DNA of 64,000 bases from Cannabis sativa (GCF_029168945.1 NC_083602.1:12645850-12709849); one strand, 5' to 3'. Numbered from the stretch's first letter, positions 30,050 to 43,146 are shown. Notes: generated by a model from the letters alone, not told the origin. A program made the numbers and translations.

Positions 30050-32298
30050 ATGGCAGATCTAGCTTACATCATAGCTGGAAATGTCTTGGACAAACTGGGT
30101 TCTCTTGCTTATGAAGAGGTTAGCTTGGCATGGGGAATGAAAAAAGATCTTGACAAGCTTAGGCTAATCACATTAGCCATCCAAGATGTGCTCCTGAATG
30201 CTGAAACTAAGCAAGAAAAGAATCCACAACTCAAAAACTGGCTCAATTACCTTAAGGATGTGTTCCATGATGCGGTGGATGTGCTCAATGAATTTGAGTG
30301 TGAATTACTGAGGAGACAAGTTGTCAAACAACATGCCTCTTTTGGTAGAAAGGTATGCCGTTTCTTTTCAGGGTCCAATCCTCTTGTTTATCGTTTTAGT
30401 GTTGTTCATCGAGTTAAAGAGATAAGACAACAATTAGATGAGATTGCTAAGAATATGGAAACGTTTCATTTGATCAAAACTCAGCTGAATGTGGAACAAA
30501 GCTCTCTCGTGTTAGAGAATAGAGTGATGACTCACTCCTTTGTTAACCCTTCGGATGTTATTGGTAGAGATCGTGAAAAAGAAGAGATCCTAGATATGAT
30601 ATTGATGGATGATAACAAAATTGAGAATCAAATTCCTGTGGTATCTATAATGGGAATTGGGGGTTTAGGAAAGATTTCACTTATCAAATCAGTTTTAAAT
30701 GATGGGAAAATTGATGAAAAGTTTGATTTGAAGATTTGGGTTTGTGTATCTTTAGATTTCAATGTCATTACACTAGTGAAAGATGTTATTATGAGTGCAA
30801 CTAATAATGAAGCTGAGATTAGTAAGTTGACTAATTTATAGTAGTTGCAAAGACCCTTGAGTGAGACTTTGAAGGATGACAAGTTTCTACTTGTGTTGGA
30901 TGATGTATGGAATGAGGACCCTTTTAAGTGGCAGGAATTTGCAGAGTTGTTATTTGTGGGTTCTAAAGAAAGCAAAATTATAGTGACAACACGAAGTAGT
31001 AAAGTTGCTTTAATCATGGGTGGAACAGAACCTTATGAATTGAAGGGCCTACCTAAGAAGGATTCTTTGTCTCTGTTTTTCAAGTATGCATTTTGAGGTG
31101 AAGAAGACGCATCAAAATATCCAGAACTCAAAAGAATTGGTGAAGAAATTGTGGAAAAGTGTAGCGGGGTTCCTTTGGCATTGAAGACTTTGGGCAGTCT
31201 CCTTTGGTTGAAGACTAAAGCTCATGAGTAGAAAACAGTAAGAGATAGAAAATTTTTGGAGTTAGAACGAGAAGAAGGTCACATTTTACCCGCATTACGG
31301 TTAAGTTACAATGCAATGTCTCCATCTTTGAGACAGTGTTTTGCTTATTGCTCAACTTTTGAAGAGGATAGTTTGACGTTGAGCATTGATTTGATTAGTA
31401 TTTGGATGGCACTTGGAATCCTTCCTTCACCTAAAAACAAAGAGGACCTGGAAGTTATTGGTGACTCATGCTTTGTAGAGTTGTGCAACCGATCTTTATT
31501 TCAAGTTGATCCTGATGAAAATTATTTTGAAATGTGGCAAGAGTTTAGAGGGCATGATTTAATTCACAACCTTGCATGCTCAATAACCCAAAATGAGTGC
31601 TCAATTGTAAATTCCAACGACGATAGAGAGATTTTTGATACGGTAAGATATTTAAGAGTTGTTATCAATGAGAATAACTTAAAAAAGTTGAGTAAGCTAA
31701 AGAAAATAAAGAGTATTCATGTTAAGCGTACTGGAGATGAGAAGAATGAAGTTGTGCAGTTATTCCTTTCTACATGCATCTCAACATTCAAGCACTTACG
31801 AGTGTTTGATTTGTCAGATTTATCTTTTAAGGTGTTGCCTAATTCAATTGGGACCATGAAACAGTTGAGATATCTTGAATTGAGAGATAATATAAATATG
31901 AAGAGACTACCTGATTCCGTTTGTAAACTGCAAAGTTGCAAATTTTGATTCTTGATGGATGTGTGGAGCTTGAGGAAATACCCAAGGATATAGGGAATTT
32001 GGTAAGCCTAAGGACTCTTTGGTTAACCACAAAACAGAGCTTTTTGGCAGAGGGTGGAATTGGATGCTTGAAGTCTCTTCGTTTATTGGTTACTGGTGAA
32101 TGTAAAAATTTGAGATCCTTGCCGCATGACTTGATAAATTGCACTCCATTACGTTCTCTCTTAATAGGTGATTGTGATCAACTCAACTTGGCAAGTGAAT
32201 TTGTTGATAAAGATGTTCAGTTGAGCCTCCACACATTGCTTATTTTTGAATTACCAGAGACAACTGATATGCCCCAATGGCTCCAACAAGCTGCTAAC
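30050..32298 (+). pseudogene. NLR copy 2 (CC-NB-ARC-LRR), broken
   Basis: Starts at the conserved MADLAYIIAGNVLDKL. An Rx-type coiled coil (residues 1-100, with an EDVID-like VDVLNEF at 76-82) is followed by NB-ARC. The P-loop is GIGGLGKIS (202-210) instead of GKTT, a change that should harm nucleotide binding. Two adjacent in-frame TAG codons (30839-30844) stand where copy 3 has Asp-Gln. Further stops are TGA at 31094-31096 (Arg in copy 3) and TAG at 31229-31231 (Trp in copies 1 and 3). One base is lost near 31935 in the LRR. It is cut at 32298 by a copia LTR, so the last LRRs and C terminus are gone. Kinase-2 LLVLDDVW, RNBS-B and GVPLALK are still present. Confidence 0.92.
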
Positions 32299-34168
32299 TG
32301 TTGGAAATATTTTACCAGGATCTAGATTTACTACCAAGTATGTTTCATTAACATCGTAATATGAATTCTAAAACAATGAAATAAACACATATAAAGTTTA
32401 GTAAACCTTACATTGGGTGCAGCAGAATATAATGACTCCTTCCATTCAGATCTCTAGCCCTTGATTCCATTCTGTAGCAGAGCATAATCAAGATCTGAAT
32501 TTGGATCTCTTTCTCTCCTTCCTTTGATGCTGATTCTCCTTCTTGTTGTTTGGATTCTTCACAGTCTTACACACTATGATTGAGATACCACTTGATGTGT
32601 GTGGGCACTACTCTATCACTTAGGGTTCGAAATTCAAGAGAATAATAAGAAGATAATAGGGGCGGCTATGGCTTTTCTCTGAGAGAAACAATATGCAAGT
32701 AATAGTTTCCTGAAGCCAACACTTTCTATTTGTAGAATGCCATCTAGGTTTAGGTTAGAATTGTATGGCATTAAAATAATAAAAAATATAAATGGTAAAC
32801 CCTTTGCATAGTGGCCGTCCATATAAGGGAAATGGGCCTCACTTTGCAACTTTTCCATTTTGTCATTTTTCAATCCCATTTTCTCAAAAATACCAATTTT
32901 CCAATTTAACCATTTAAATGCCAATTTTAATTATTTAATAACTAAAAATTAATTATTAAATAATATTGTCATTTAATATATTTATTAATTTAGACATATA
33001 AAGTCTCTTAATTAATAAATAAACCTAGAATCTCTTTTCTTTACAATTTTGCCCTTGCTTAGTGAAAATTCATAAAGTAGACATAGTCAAACTTTAGAAT
33101 TATAATTGATTAATCAAAATTAATTAACTGAGTATTACAAGCAGTATGGTCTCAACTAGTATGGGGACCATGAGCCTATATTAACCGAGCTTCCAATAAG
33201 TCGAACCGAATTTACCAAGTAAATTCCCTAACTTATTAATTCCTTATTGAATCCACACTTAGAACTTGGAATTGCACTCTCAATCATATAGAACGCTCTA
33301 TATGTTCCACAATATAGATACGCTATTAGTTATCCATTGTTATAATCCTAATTTGATCAATGACCCTCTAATAGATGATCCACATTGAATAGGCACCAAA
33401 TTACCGTTACATCTTCAATGTATTTTATCCTTAAAACACCTAGCTCTGTATAAATGATATTTCAACGAAGTGAAATGAGATCTCCACCATTTATCTCTGT
33501 TTAGCGAAGCTCGAAGGATATCATTGTTTCACTTCTAAATTCCTATAGAAGTTATAGTCTCCATATTTATGGTACCGCTCCCACTCAATTATACTATCAT
33601 GTTCCCAAAATTTACGTATCACCCTGACCCAAAAGTAGGCTTAACTAACAAATCAAAGAACATGTATAATACTTTTGAGATCGAACCTAACCATATCAGG
33701 ATTAAGATCATTTGATCTAGGATCAATGAGTGATATTGAATTGAATAGATATTACGGTAAATTTTAATATATCTAATCAAAGTTCAATATCGGTCCATTC
33801 CGATGTATACTCCATACATCCGATACTGGTAAACTTTGCCAATGCCCTGGAAAGGACATAACACTTATCTAAGGTGTAAGAATACCTATCGTTGATTATC
33901 ATGTCAGTCTAAATCCAGTGAACTGACAAATCAGGGAATAAACTTTCGAACCTATAATTAAGATTATATTCCACTGTGCTGACGACACTATAATCATTAA
34001 CAAATTCATATGTTTTGGACTTAAATAGAATTCATACATTATATATATATCATCATGAAATAAATCATGTGAACCATGCAACATAAAGTGTTATTTTTGA
34101 TCTTTATTAATAAGTAAATCTGATTATATTGAAATGGGTTTTATTTAGGGCACAAAACCCAACAAACT
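32299..34168 (-). repeat. Copia 3' LTR (1870 bp)
   Basis: Runs from TGTTGGAAAT to AACCCAACA, so on the element strand it opens TGTTGGGTTTTGTGCCC. It matches the reverse complement of 62148-64000 almost throughout, including AAATAAAAC.CATTTCAATATAATCAG next to the TG end. Confidence 0.92.
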
Positions 34169-34184
34169 CCCACTTGCACTAATA
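34169..34184 (-). other. Copia polypurine tract
   Basis: On the minus strand the sequence reads GCAAGTGGGAGTT just before the LTR, the common plant copia polypurine tract. Confidence 0.75.
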
Positions 34185-36260
34185 TAAAACAAAATGTGCA
34201 TTTCAAATAATCTAAACACCTTGATATACAAATCAAGTGTAGTAGTAGTATACTCCTCGTAATAGGATCTGATAGGTTGAATTAACCACAACCTTTTCTC
34301 CACCATTACTCTTCCTTAATCACAAAATCCTTGATAATGTGAAATTCCTCTCTATATGTCTACTATCTCGGGATACTGGATTCTATACTTTTGGCAACTA
34401 CTTTTGGTTAATCATGAAATAATACTAGTAGTTAAGACAAGTTGGAACGGTGCCACAAATGTATAGAACTTTCCTTAGACTGAATAAGTACCTTTCCTGC
34501 AACTTTAACATTCAGTCTCTCTTTGGTAGACCTAGAGACTTCAGATCGGTTTTTACAGTTCTCCAAAATCATTACTCCACCCCCAGAGTAATCACCATCT
34601 TATCAGAAGACTTTCTAGAACAAAGGCAAGTCTCGAAATATGATGTGGTGTAGTCTAAGAGTTTTAAACACACCCTTATCGACTAACATATAGTTCCTAT
34701 TCTTAATCTTGAGATTTACTTGATATTCTTCCAATGTTCCTCTACTAGATTAATCTGATACCTACTCATTACTCCCACTCAACAGCAGGTGTCTGGTCTA
34801 AGGCATACTAAAGCATATCTAAGACCTCTCACTATATATTTAAGAAATTATTTCATGGATTATCTTTTCTGGAATAGTTGAGACTTTTCCTTAGATAAAT
34901 AAAATCTATGTCTAAGAATTCGAGAAGCTTCTATAGATTGCCATTAGAAAATGCTTCAGCATCTTACTAAAGTAAGTTGCTTGCATTAGAGTAAGTAATT
35001 ACCAGGTCTACCACAAGCCATAGGTTTAGATAAACTCAAACCTATAATACTAGGAACAGGAAGTTTTGTTAAGTCCGTTGAATAGACTTATTAATGAAAA
35101 TCTCCTTTTTATGTCCTTGTAATAGAAAACTTTAGGTTACTCCATGTAAATGGATCAAACCATAGTTCTCTTGGCTTTTCTTCTTAGTTTCTTATCTTGA
35201 CAATCCATTACTTGTTTAAACTCACAATGAATTTTAATCACTAGTGTCTTCCAAGTCATAAGAAGAGTTAGTTCCTTGAAACCCTCCCACTACGACAAGG
35301 TACCGTGAATTATGTCTAAGAAAACTACATGGTATTGACCTCTTCGGTTGTGTCAAGACAACAGAGGCAGTGGTATCATCTTGTATCAAATAAGATGATA
35401 GAACACTTATGGAATCAAAAAAATATCTCCTTTATTTGCTACTTTATTTTCAGACTTAGTCATTTTCTTAGAAAAGTAGTATTTGTTTAAACAAACACTT
35501 TCTTATCTAATGACTATGGAATGTTCCACCCTTAATCACTTAGAATAGCTAACAAACATGCAAACCATGGTTAACAGTTCTAGCTTTTCTTAAGATTTCG
35601 ATTTGGTCATCCATGAATCTAGTAATGATTTACATTAAGTATACAACCATTGCATCATTCTGAAATTGTATTACCATAGAAGGACTTAGGCAACGACTAG
35701 TAACTAATCAACAATATGCAAAACAAATTTTTTGAGGATGTAAGTTTGGATATAATTCAAAAATCAAATTAATGATCTTTGAACTGCATATCTACTAACT
35801 ATTTCTCCACCCCTATCAGTTCGCAAGATCTTTAACCACTTACCTTAATGGTTTTCCACCATTGCTAGAAATTCATGAAATTTTTCAAACATTTCAAATT
35901 TCTTTTGCATAAGGTAAAATCTAGAGTGATCGTTTTAATAATACAACGAAAACTCATATCCACCCCTGAATGTACATCCATCTGCGAAGGAGATGAACTT
36001 ACTTTCAGTAGATATAGGCATATTAACTCTTTGCAGAGAATGATTTTGTCAAAACCACTATGAACAAGATACAAATGCCATAGATTTAAAAAATATGTGG
36101 TTGTATCTTTTGATGACTTAGGTTTAGTTACATCAAAGAGTTCTTAGAATAGTCCAAGTGGATTCTGGTCACAGAATACTAAACTCATATTCCTCACTAT
36201 CATGCAGTTTGAATCCATTGATAGAAAATTGTTCTTAAACACTTGTGAAAGTGTAACTGT
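34185..36260 (-). pseudogene. Copia pol relic
   Basis: Minus-strand translation in shifting frames gives GAG-pre-integrase (LWHLYLVHSGFDKI, about 36015-36070), part of the integrase core (KCLKNFMNF, then a decayed LRTDRGGE-like block near 35820), and near 34550-34620 a GGGV..LENCKNRS.VSRSTKE stretch that matches the RNase H region. Reverse transcriptase between them is too decayed to read. No frame is usable. Confidence 0.65.
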
Positions 36261-36261
36261 A

Positions 36262-37538
36262 TAACTAAAATTCAAACAAAAATATGTAAAATAATAAAAA
36301 AAAAATGTGTAACTTACCGAGGTAATTCCCCAAAAAGAAATTAATGAAGATTGAATGAAAATTGTCTCACTTAATAATTAAAAGGCTAATTAGTAATTTT
36401 TGCCCCTGAACTTTGACATATACCAAATCATACTCCCCGAACTTTTTTTGTCGTTAAAAATTTCCCTTGAACTATTGAGATTGTTAGATTTAAGGACTTT
36501 TGACTAATTTCATTCAATTTTACTGTTTCAGTGATTGTTTATGTACTAAAACATGCTCCCCAGACTTTGATATCTACCAAATTATGCCCCTCAAACTTTG
36601 ATATGTACTAAATCATGCCCCCTGAACTTTCATCTATGTTAGAATTTTTTTACTAAAATTAGACAAAAGTCCTTAAATTTAACAATCTTAATAGTTCATG
36701 GGGAATTTTTAACGGCCAAAAAAGTTCAGGGGGCATGATTTAGTACATGTCAAAGTTCGGGGGGAAAAATTGCTAATTAACCTAATTAAAATATCATATT
36801 TTATCTAATTTCCATACAACAATTAAATTTTAATAATTTTCTCTCAAAAAAAATTAAATTTAAATAATTAAAATTTATTATGGAACACGACAATTATAGC
36901 AATACTTTATTTTATTTGTATATTGAGAAGTGATAATTACAACTTCCTGTTATAATTTTTTAGTCCATTTCTATGCCCAAAATCACATATCGAAATATTT
37001 TTTTTCAAATTTTTTTAAACGATATTAATTATAGTTATAATATCATCCTTGTAAATTTTTGAAAAATTCTAAATACTTTATAGTATCGAAGATAAAGAAT
37101 CTCATATTTCAGTCTACCACGCGTGTTTAAACAACTTAATTTTGGCACTGTAAACTATTTGAAAATTTTCAAAAATTTACAAGATTAATATTATTACTAT
37201 AACGGATGCTACCACAAAAAAAAAAAATTAAAAAACAAATATTCCAGCTCGTACTTTTAAACACAAAAATTAACTAAAAAATTATAATAAGAGATTATCA
37301 GTACCACTCCTCTTTTATTTTTATTTCAAAGAAAAAGTAGAAAGAAAAATTATTGTTTTTACTTTAGTTTGTCCAAATTAAAACACACAAAAAAGGAAAA
37401 ATGTTATGATTAAGGCAATATATTAGTTAGTGCAGTCCAGCTTAGCTTGTGAATGAGAAAGACTCAAGTCAACAAGTGAAAAGCATACAACTTTATTCTG
37501 CTCTCTCTGCTCTCTACTGCTTCAATTTCTCATCTCTC
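36262..37538. repeat. NLR upstream block, copy 3 version
   Basis: From about 36262 the sequence up to the NLR start is similar to 42325-43146 upstream of copy 4. Shared phrases include TGTGTAACTTACCGAGGTAA, CACTTAATAATTAAAA, TTTATGCCC-type blocks and GTTTGTCCAAATTAAAACAC. It probably contains the ancestral NLR promoter. Copy 3 has an added MULE-type MITE at 36384-36782. Confidence 0.75.
36384..36782. mobile_element. MULE-type MITE (399 bp), TSD TAATTAAAA
   Basis: Long inverted ends GG(C/T)TAATTAG(T/C)AATTTTT.CCCC...AACTTTGACAT, with a 9-bp duplication TAATTAAAA at 36375-36383 and 36783-36791. The paralogous site before copy 4 (about 42408-42420) has one TAATTAAAA and no insertion. The interior repeats TTTGATAT..ACTAAATCATGCCCC. 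Confidence 0.93.
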
Positions 37539-40096
37539 ATGGCAGATCTAGCTTACATCATAGCTGGAAATGTCTTGGACAAACTGGGTTCTCTTGCTTA
37601 TCAAGAGGTTAGCTTGGCATGGGGAATGAAACAAGATCTTGACAAGCTTAAGCTAATCACATTAGCACTCCAAGATGTGCTCCTGGATGCTGAAACTAAG
37701 CAAGAAAAGAATCCACAGCTCAAAAACTGGCTCTGTCACCTTAAGGATGTGTTCCATGAGACAGTGGATGTGCTCGATGAATTTGAGTGTGAGTTACTCA
37801 GGAGACAAGTTGTCAAACAATATGGATCTTCTGGTAGAAAGGTATGCCGTTTCTTTTCATGGTCCAAGCCTCTTGTTTATTATTTTAGTGTTGCTCATCG
37901 AGTTAAAGAGATCAGACAACAATTAGATGAGATTGTTAGGAATATGGAAAAGTTTCATTTGATCAAAACTCAGCTGAATATGGATCAAAACCCTCCAAAG
38001 CATGACAATAGGGAGATGATGACTTACTCTTTTGTTAACCCTTCAGATGTTATTGGTAGAGATCGTGAAAAAGAGGAGATGATGGGTATGGTATTAAAGG
38101 AGCAAGCTAAAGAAAGTAAGAATCAAATAATAGATGTTATATCTGTAATTGGGATGGGAGGTTTAGGGAAGACCACACTTATCAAATCAATATACAATGA
38201 TGATGCAATTAAAGAAAAGTTTGATTTGAGGATTTGGGTTTGTGTGTCTCTAGATTTCAATGTCACTAGATTAGTGAAAGATATTATTATGAGTGCAACT
38301 GATAAGAAGGCTGAGATTACTAACTTGACTAATTTAGATCAGTTGCAAAGATCTTTGAGTCAGATTTTGATGAATAAAAAGTTTCTACTTGCGTTGGATG
38401 ATGCATGGAATGAGGATCCTTTAAAGTGGCATGAATTTGCAGAGTTGTTATTTGTGGGTTCTAAGAAAAGTAAAATTATAGTGACAACACGAAGTAGTAA
38501 AGTTGCTTCCATCGTGGATGGAACAAAACCTTATGAATTGGAGGGCCTACCTAAGAAGGATTCATTGTCTCAATTTTTCAAGTATGCATTTCGAGGTGAG
38601 GAAGAAGCATCAAAATATCCTGAACTCCAACAAATTGGTAAAAAAATTGTGAAGAAGTGTAGAGGGGTTCCTTTGGCACTGAATGCCTTGGGAAGTCTAC
38701 TTCGGTTGAAGACTGAAGCTCGTGAGTGGAAAATTTCCAGAGACAGCAAAATTTGGGAGTTGGAACGTAAGCAAGGTCATATTTTGCCTGCATTGTGATT
38801 GAGTTACAATGCAAATGTCTCCATCTTTGAAACAATGTTTTGCTTATTGCTCAACTTTCAAAGAGGATATTTTGATGTCAAGCTTTGATTTGATTAGTAT
38901 TATGATGGTACTTGGAATCCTTCATTCACCTAACAAAAAAGTTGAGTTGGAAGATATTGGTAGATCATACTTCCTAGAGTTGTGGGGCACGTCTTTCTTT
39001 CAAGCTAATGATTTTAGTGATGATGATTTTAAAATCAACCAAAATTTTAGAGTGCATGATTTAATTCACAATCTTGCATGCTCAATCACTCAAAGAGAGT
39101 GCTCTATTGTAAGTTCTAACAGTGGAGAGATTTCTGATAGTATAAGATATTTAAGAATTGTTATCAATGAGAACAACTTAACAAAGTTGAGTAAGTAAAA
39201 GAAATTGAGGAGTATTCATATTGAGTGTACCGGAGATGAGAATGATGAAGTTGTGCGGTTATTCCTTTCTACATGCATCTCAAGATTCAAGAACTTGCGG
39301 GTGTTTGATTTGGTTGGTTTATCTTTTAAGGTCCTACCTAGTTCGATTGGAGCCATGAAGCAATTGAGATATCTTGACTTGACCAATAATGAAAAGCTAA
39401 AGAGACTCCCCGATTCAATTTGTAAGCTGCAAAGTTTGCAAAATCTGTCTTTTTGGATGTGAGGAGCTTGAAGAATTACCAATGGAAATATGTAATTTAG
39501 AAAGCCTAAGGGTTCTTGGATTAACCACAAAGCAAAGCTTTTTGGCAGATGGTGGAATTGGACGCTTAAAGTCTCTTCGTTTCTTGGGTTTTAAGGGATG
39601 TGAAAATTTGAAAGCCTTGCCACATGACTTGAGAAATTGTACTACATTACGTGTTCTATTAATACTTAATTGTAAAGAACTCGAGTTGGCAAGTGAATTT
39701 GTTAATGAAGATGTTCAGCTGAGCCTTCAGACATTTGCGATTGATGAGTTACCAAAGACAACGGATCTGCCCCAATGGCTGCAACAAGCTGCTAAGACCC
39801 TACAATATCTACATATTGAAGATTGTTCCGAATTAGCTACATTGCCCGAGTGACTGCCAAAACTCATGTCACTTGAGAAGCTTGTGATTAGGGATTGCCC
39901 AAAATTATTGACTCTACCAGAGGGGATGGAAGGCCTCACCTCCCTCACACATTTGCTGATTGAAGATTGTGATGCACTATAGAAAAGATGCAAACAAGGA
40001 CAAGGGAAGGATTGGCAAAAGATTGCTCATATTCCTAACCTTTCTATTGATGATTATGATGGTGATGATGATGAGAAGGAGAAGGTACACTTCTAG
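37539..40096 (+). pseudogene. NLR copy 3 (CC-NB-ARC-LRR), broken
   Basis: The most complete paralog. MADLAYIIAG starts an Rx-type coiled coil (1-100; VDVLDEF at 76-82). Then come P-loop GMGGLGKTT (205-213), a kinase-2 LLALDDAW (283-290; LLVLDDVW in copies 1 and 2), IIVTTRSS (313-320) and GVPLAL (376-381). The frame stops at TGA 38796-38798 (Arg in copy 1), followed by a 1-base insertion near 38811. It continues in the new frame through RNBS-D CFAYCSTF and VHDLIHNL, with TAA at 39196-39198, a frameshift near 39445-39460, TGA at 39851-39853 (Trp in copy 1) and TAG at 39980-39982. LRRs run to about 39970. An acidic tail ends at 40094-40096. Confidence 0.93.
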
Positions 40097-40839
40097 TTTT
40101 AATTAGTCACATTTATTACTGATCACAGTCACATGTTAAATTTTTATATATGAAGACTCATAAAAGTATATGAAATAATTTAGGCAAAATAAGTCATTTC
40201 AATAATAACATTTGGCTTAAACCTATCACATGGATCATTTTGTCAAGTATTCATGATGGTGTATTCTAATAAAATAATGGTACTAATGTTTGTTGCAATC
40301 TTAATTTTTTAGGAAAAATCATTAAAAAAGTTTCTATATTTATAATAGAGAGGAAATATTACTTTTGTTATATGTTTATAAATGTAGAATATGTACACAT
40401 GTAGAATATATTTTACAATGAATATACGAAAAACACATTTTATTTTATTTCATTTTTCTTGAGCTAATTAATAGGTATGTTTGTGTGTGCATTGTGCAAA
40501 TTTTCCCTTTGCCCCAGGAGTAAATTTGTTTTGCTGAAGTCTACCATTAAGTGTAGGAAATTTGTTCAATAAAGACATTTTCTGTGTATTATTTTATTTC
40601 GTTTGGGTTTTTAAGTGATGTTTATTTTTTTTTTTCAGTTATTTCAGTTTTTTTAATATTAATTTACCAAATTAAAAAGAAAAAAGAGGATATTTGTAGC
40701 AAAACTACTTAAGCTACAATTTCGGCTATGCTTAAAATCACAATTTTTTGAGGCGAAATCTTTCAAACTATAGTTTCATTTTGGTATTTACTATTCTGAT
40801 GGTGACCGGTTAAAGTTTAAACTTGCTTGTGCATGATAG
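40097..40839. other. Spacer after NLR copy 3
   Basis: No gene is seen. AATAAA at 40568-40573 could be an old poly(A) signal. From about 40620 the sequence is similar to 22545-22880, the left arm of the segmental duplication with the PPR fragment. Confidence 0.5.
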
Positions 40840-41280
40840 CCCATATCTGGCTGATGATTTACTTGAAAGAGTTTTTGATGAGTGCCCAGATATCAAAACA
40901 CTCAAGAAACTCCATTCCAAGATCTTTTTTTGACCAGCATCTTCATCAGAATTTATCACTAGCTATTAAGCTTATGAGGGCGGCTTATCCAGCCAATGGG
41001 GAAACAAGGATTACCCACCACTTATTGGATGAAATGCATGTGAAGAATGTTGTCTTCTTTAATGTCATGATCAGAAGCATTGTAAACAATTACCTGTATG
41101 ATGATGGTCTTCTTGTTTTCAAAAACTCTATAGTTTATATACCCTTGTGTCCTAAAGGCATGTTCAGCATTCCATTATTTGTGGGTTGGGTTGCAAATTC
41201 ATGCTGCTGTTGTGAAAATTGGACTTGATAGAAATTTGTTTGTTGGGAATGGTCTAGTTTTCATGTATGGGAATTGTGAT
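40840..41280 (+). pseudogene. PPR gene copy B, N-terminal fragment
   Basis: Near-duplicate of 22880-23384: DIKTLKKLHSKIFF, GETRITHHLLDEMHVKNVVFFNVMIR, YDDGLLVF, and GLQIHAAVVKIGLD in another frame. It lacks the stop seen near 22948 in copy A but has its own frame breaks, and it ends at GNGLVF..YGNCD, followed by the same LTR-like repeat. No downstream PPR or DYW sequence occurs here. Confidence 0.8.
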
Positions 41281-42080
41281 AATTTATAATTGGGAAAGGT
41301 TGTATGTAGAGTATGTTTTATGAAAGGTAGGTTAATACTTAGCCCCTATAAAAGGAAGACTGATGGAATTCAAAACACAATTCAGAAGCACAGAAGAGTC
41401 TCTCTCGAAAACTAGCTCTCATTTCATCATTCTTCTCTCTTACACACAACCATCTCATCTCATTACATCTCGTTTATACACAACCATTTCATTTTTAATA
41501 GTCTTTTTGATTAACCACACCCTTACCATTTACCAAACTACCTATTTAACGAGCTTCTATAAAAACTAGGCTGCTTATTTAACAAGTTTTTATAAAACAT
41601 CAAACTGCCTATTTTTATAACTCTGTATGAAAATCAGACTGCCTATTTCATAACCTTCTATGAAAATTAGGCTGTCTATTTAATAACCTTCTATAAAAAC
41701 TAAAGTGCTCACACCACCTTCAAACCCGTCGACAGTCTATACAGTTCACCAAGCTTGTTCATGAATTATAAGTTCATCCATTTACAATGCTTTTTCTTTT
41801 TACAAACATAATTATAATGTCTAATGCATCCTATTTATCTACTAAATACTCACAAAAAAAATCTAAATTACCAAAAAGAAAAATACTCACAAAAAAAACT
41901 AACCTAATCTAGGTTACCACACGTGCCCAACATTTATCATCTTGTACAAAAATAGATACTATTTGCTCTTGATCTTTGTAATCTTTTACATTAATAAAAA
42001 TGCGGTACTGACTCCTTGCTACCGTAGACGTAGGGAAATAAAATTTGCTGAACTACATAAATTTGTGTCTCATCTCTTTT
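41281..42080 (+). repeat. Decayed LTR-like repeat, copy B
   Basis: Matches copy A at about 23520-24690 without the MITE: CCTATAAAAGGAAGACTGATGG as TATA region, CAGAAGAGTCTCTCT, repeated GCCTATTTCATAACCTTCTATGAAAA, and ACTGACTCCTTGCTACCGTAGA near the end. Confidence 0.6.
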
Positions 42081-42324
42081 TAAAGCAATGTATATAAACT
42101 ACAAATATATATATATAAAAAAAAAGATGAGAGGTTCGTTCATTTATACATTTCAAAGTATTTTGTTCTATTTATACGGTAAAATTTGTATAAACTACAA
42201 ATATACAATGTTTTATAGTAAATGTCCTAATCGCAACTTACGCAGCAACCCAATTCAATTCGCAATCTACATCGCAACTCACACAGTAACCCTACTCGAT
42301 TTGCAGTTTATACAGCAATCTAAA
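42081..42324. other. Spacer, no gene seen
   Basis: AT-rich, with a run of GCAACTCACACAGTAACCC-type imperfect repeats around 42233-42320. Nothing recognised. Confidence 0.4.
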
Positions 42325-43146
42325 TCGCAACTAAAATTCAACAAAAAAAATTTGTGTAACTTACCGAGGTAATTTCCCAAAAAGAAATTAATGAAAATTG
42401 TTTGTCACTTAATAATTAAAATATGACATTTTATCTAATTTCCATACAACAATTAAAATTTTAATAATTATCTCTCAAAAAAATTAAATTTAAATAATTT
42501 CAATTTACTATGGAACACGACATTTCATAGCAATACTTTATTTTATTTGTATATTAAGGAGTGTTAATTACAACTTCTTGCTACAATATCTTAGTCAATT
42601 TTTATGCCCGATTTCACATATCAAAATATTTTTTAAAAATTTTTTATAGCGATATTCATTATAGTTATAATATCATCCTTGTAAATTTTTAAAAATTTTT
42701 AAATAGTTTATAGTACCGAAAACAGAGAACCTGATATTTCTATCTACCAGGCACGTTTAAAGAACTTTAAACCTAATTTTAGCACTGTAAACTATTCGAA
42801 AATTTTCAAAAATATATAGAAATGATATTATAACTATAATAGATACTACCAAAAAAAATTGAACACAAAAGTTAACTAAAAAACTATAATAAGAGGTTGA
42901 CTGTAACACACATCCTTTGTTTTTGTTTTAAGGAAAAGTAGAAAGAAAAATTCTTTTCTTTTACTTTAGTTTGTCCAAATTAAAACACACAAAAAAGAAA
43001 TGTTATGATTAAGGGAATATAGTTAGTGCGGTCCCAGCTTGTGAATGAGACAGACCATCAAGTCAACAACTGAAAAACAGACGAAGTTCAATAGTCTATA
43101 CTCTCTACTGCCTTAACTTCTCATCTTTCTAGTCTTTTGTTTGATA
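42325..43146. repeat. NLR upstream block, copy 4 version
   Basis: Paralog of 36262-37538 without the MULE-type MITE. It ends in a C/T-rich leader just before the MADLAY start codon of copy 4. Confidence 0.75.

Larger units (their letters stand above)
32299..36260 (-). mobile_element. Truncated Ty1/copia element
   Basis: A minus-strand element: 3' LTR (32299-34168), polypurine tract, and a decayed internal region that ends abruptly near 36260, where sequence shared with the upstream region of NLR copy 4 begins. Its 5' LTR and gag are missing. The deletion probably also removed the end of NLR copy 2 and whatever lay between copies 2 and 3. Another LTR of this family begins at 62148 in the opposite orientation. 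Confidence 0.85.

Noticed and set aside
37539..40096. NLR copy 3 as a working resistance gene
   Set aside because: At least four in-frame stops and two frameshifts relative to paralogs; splicing could not remove them all without losing conserved motifs.
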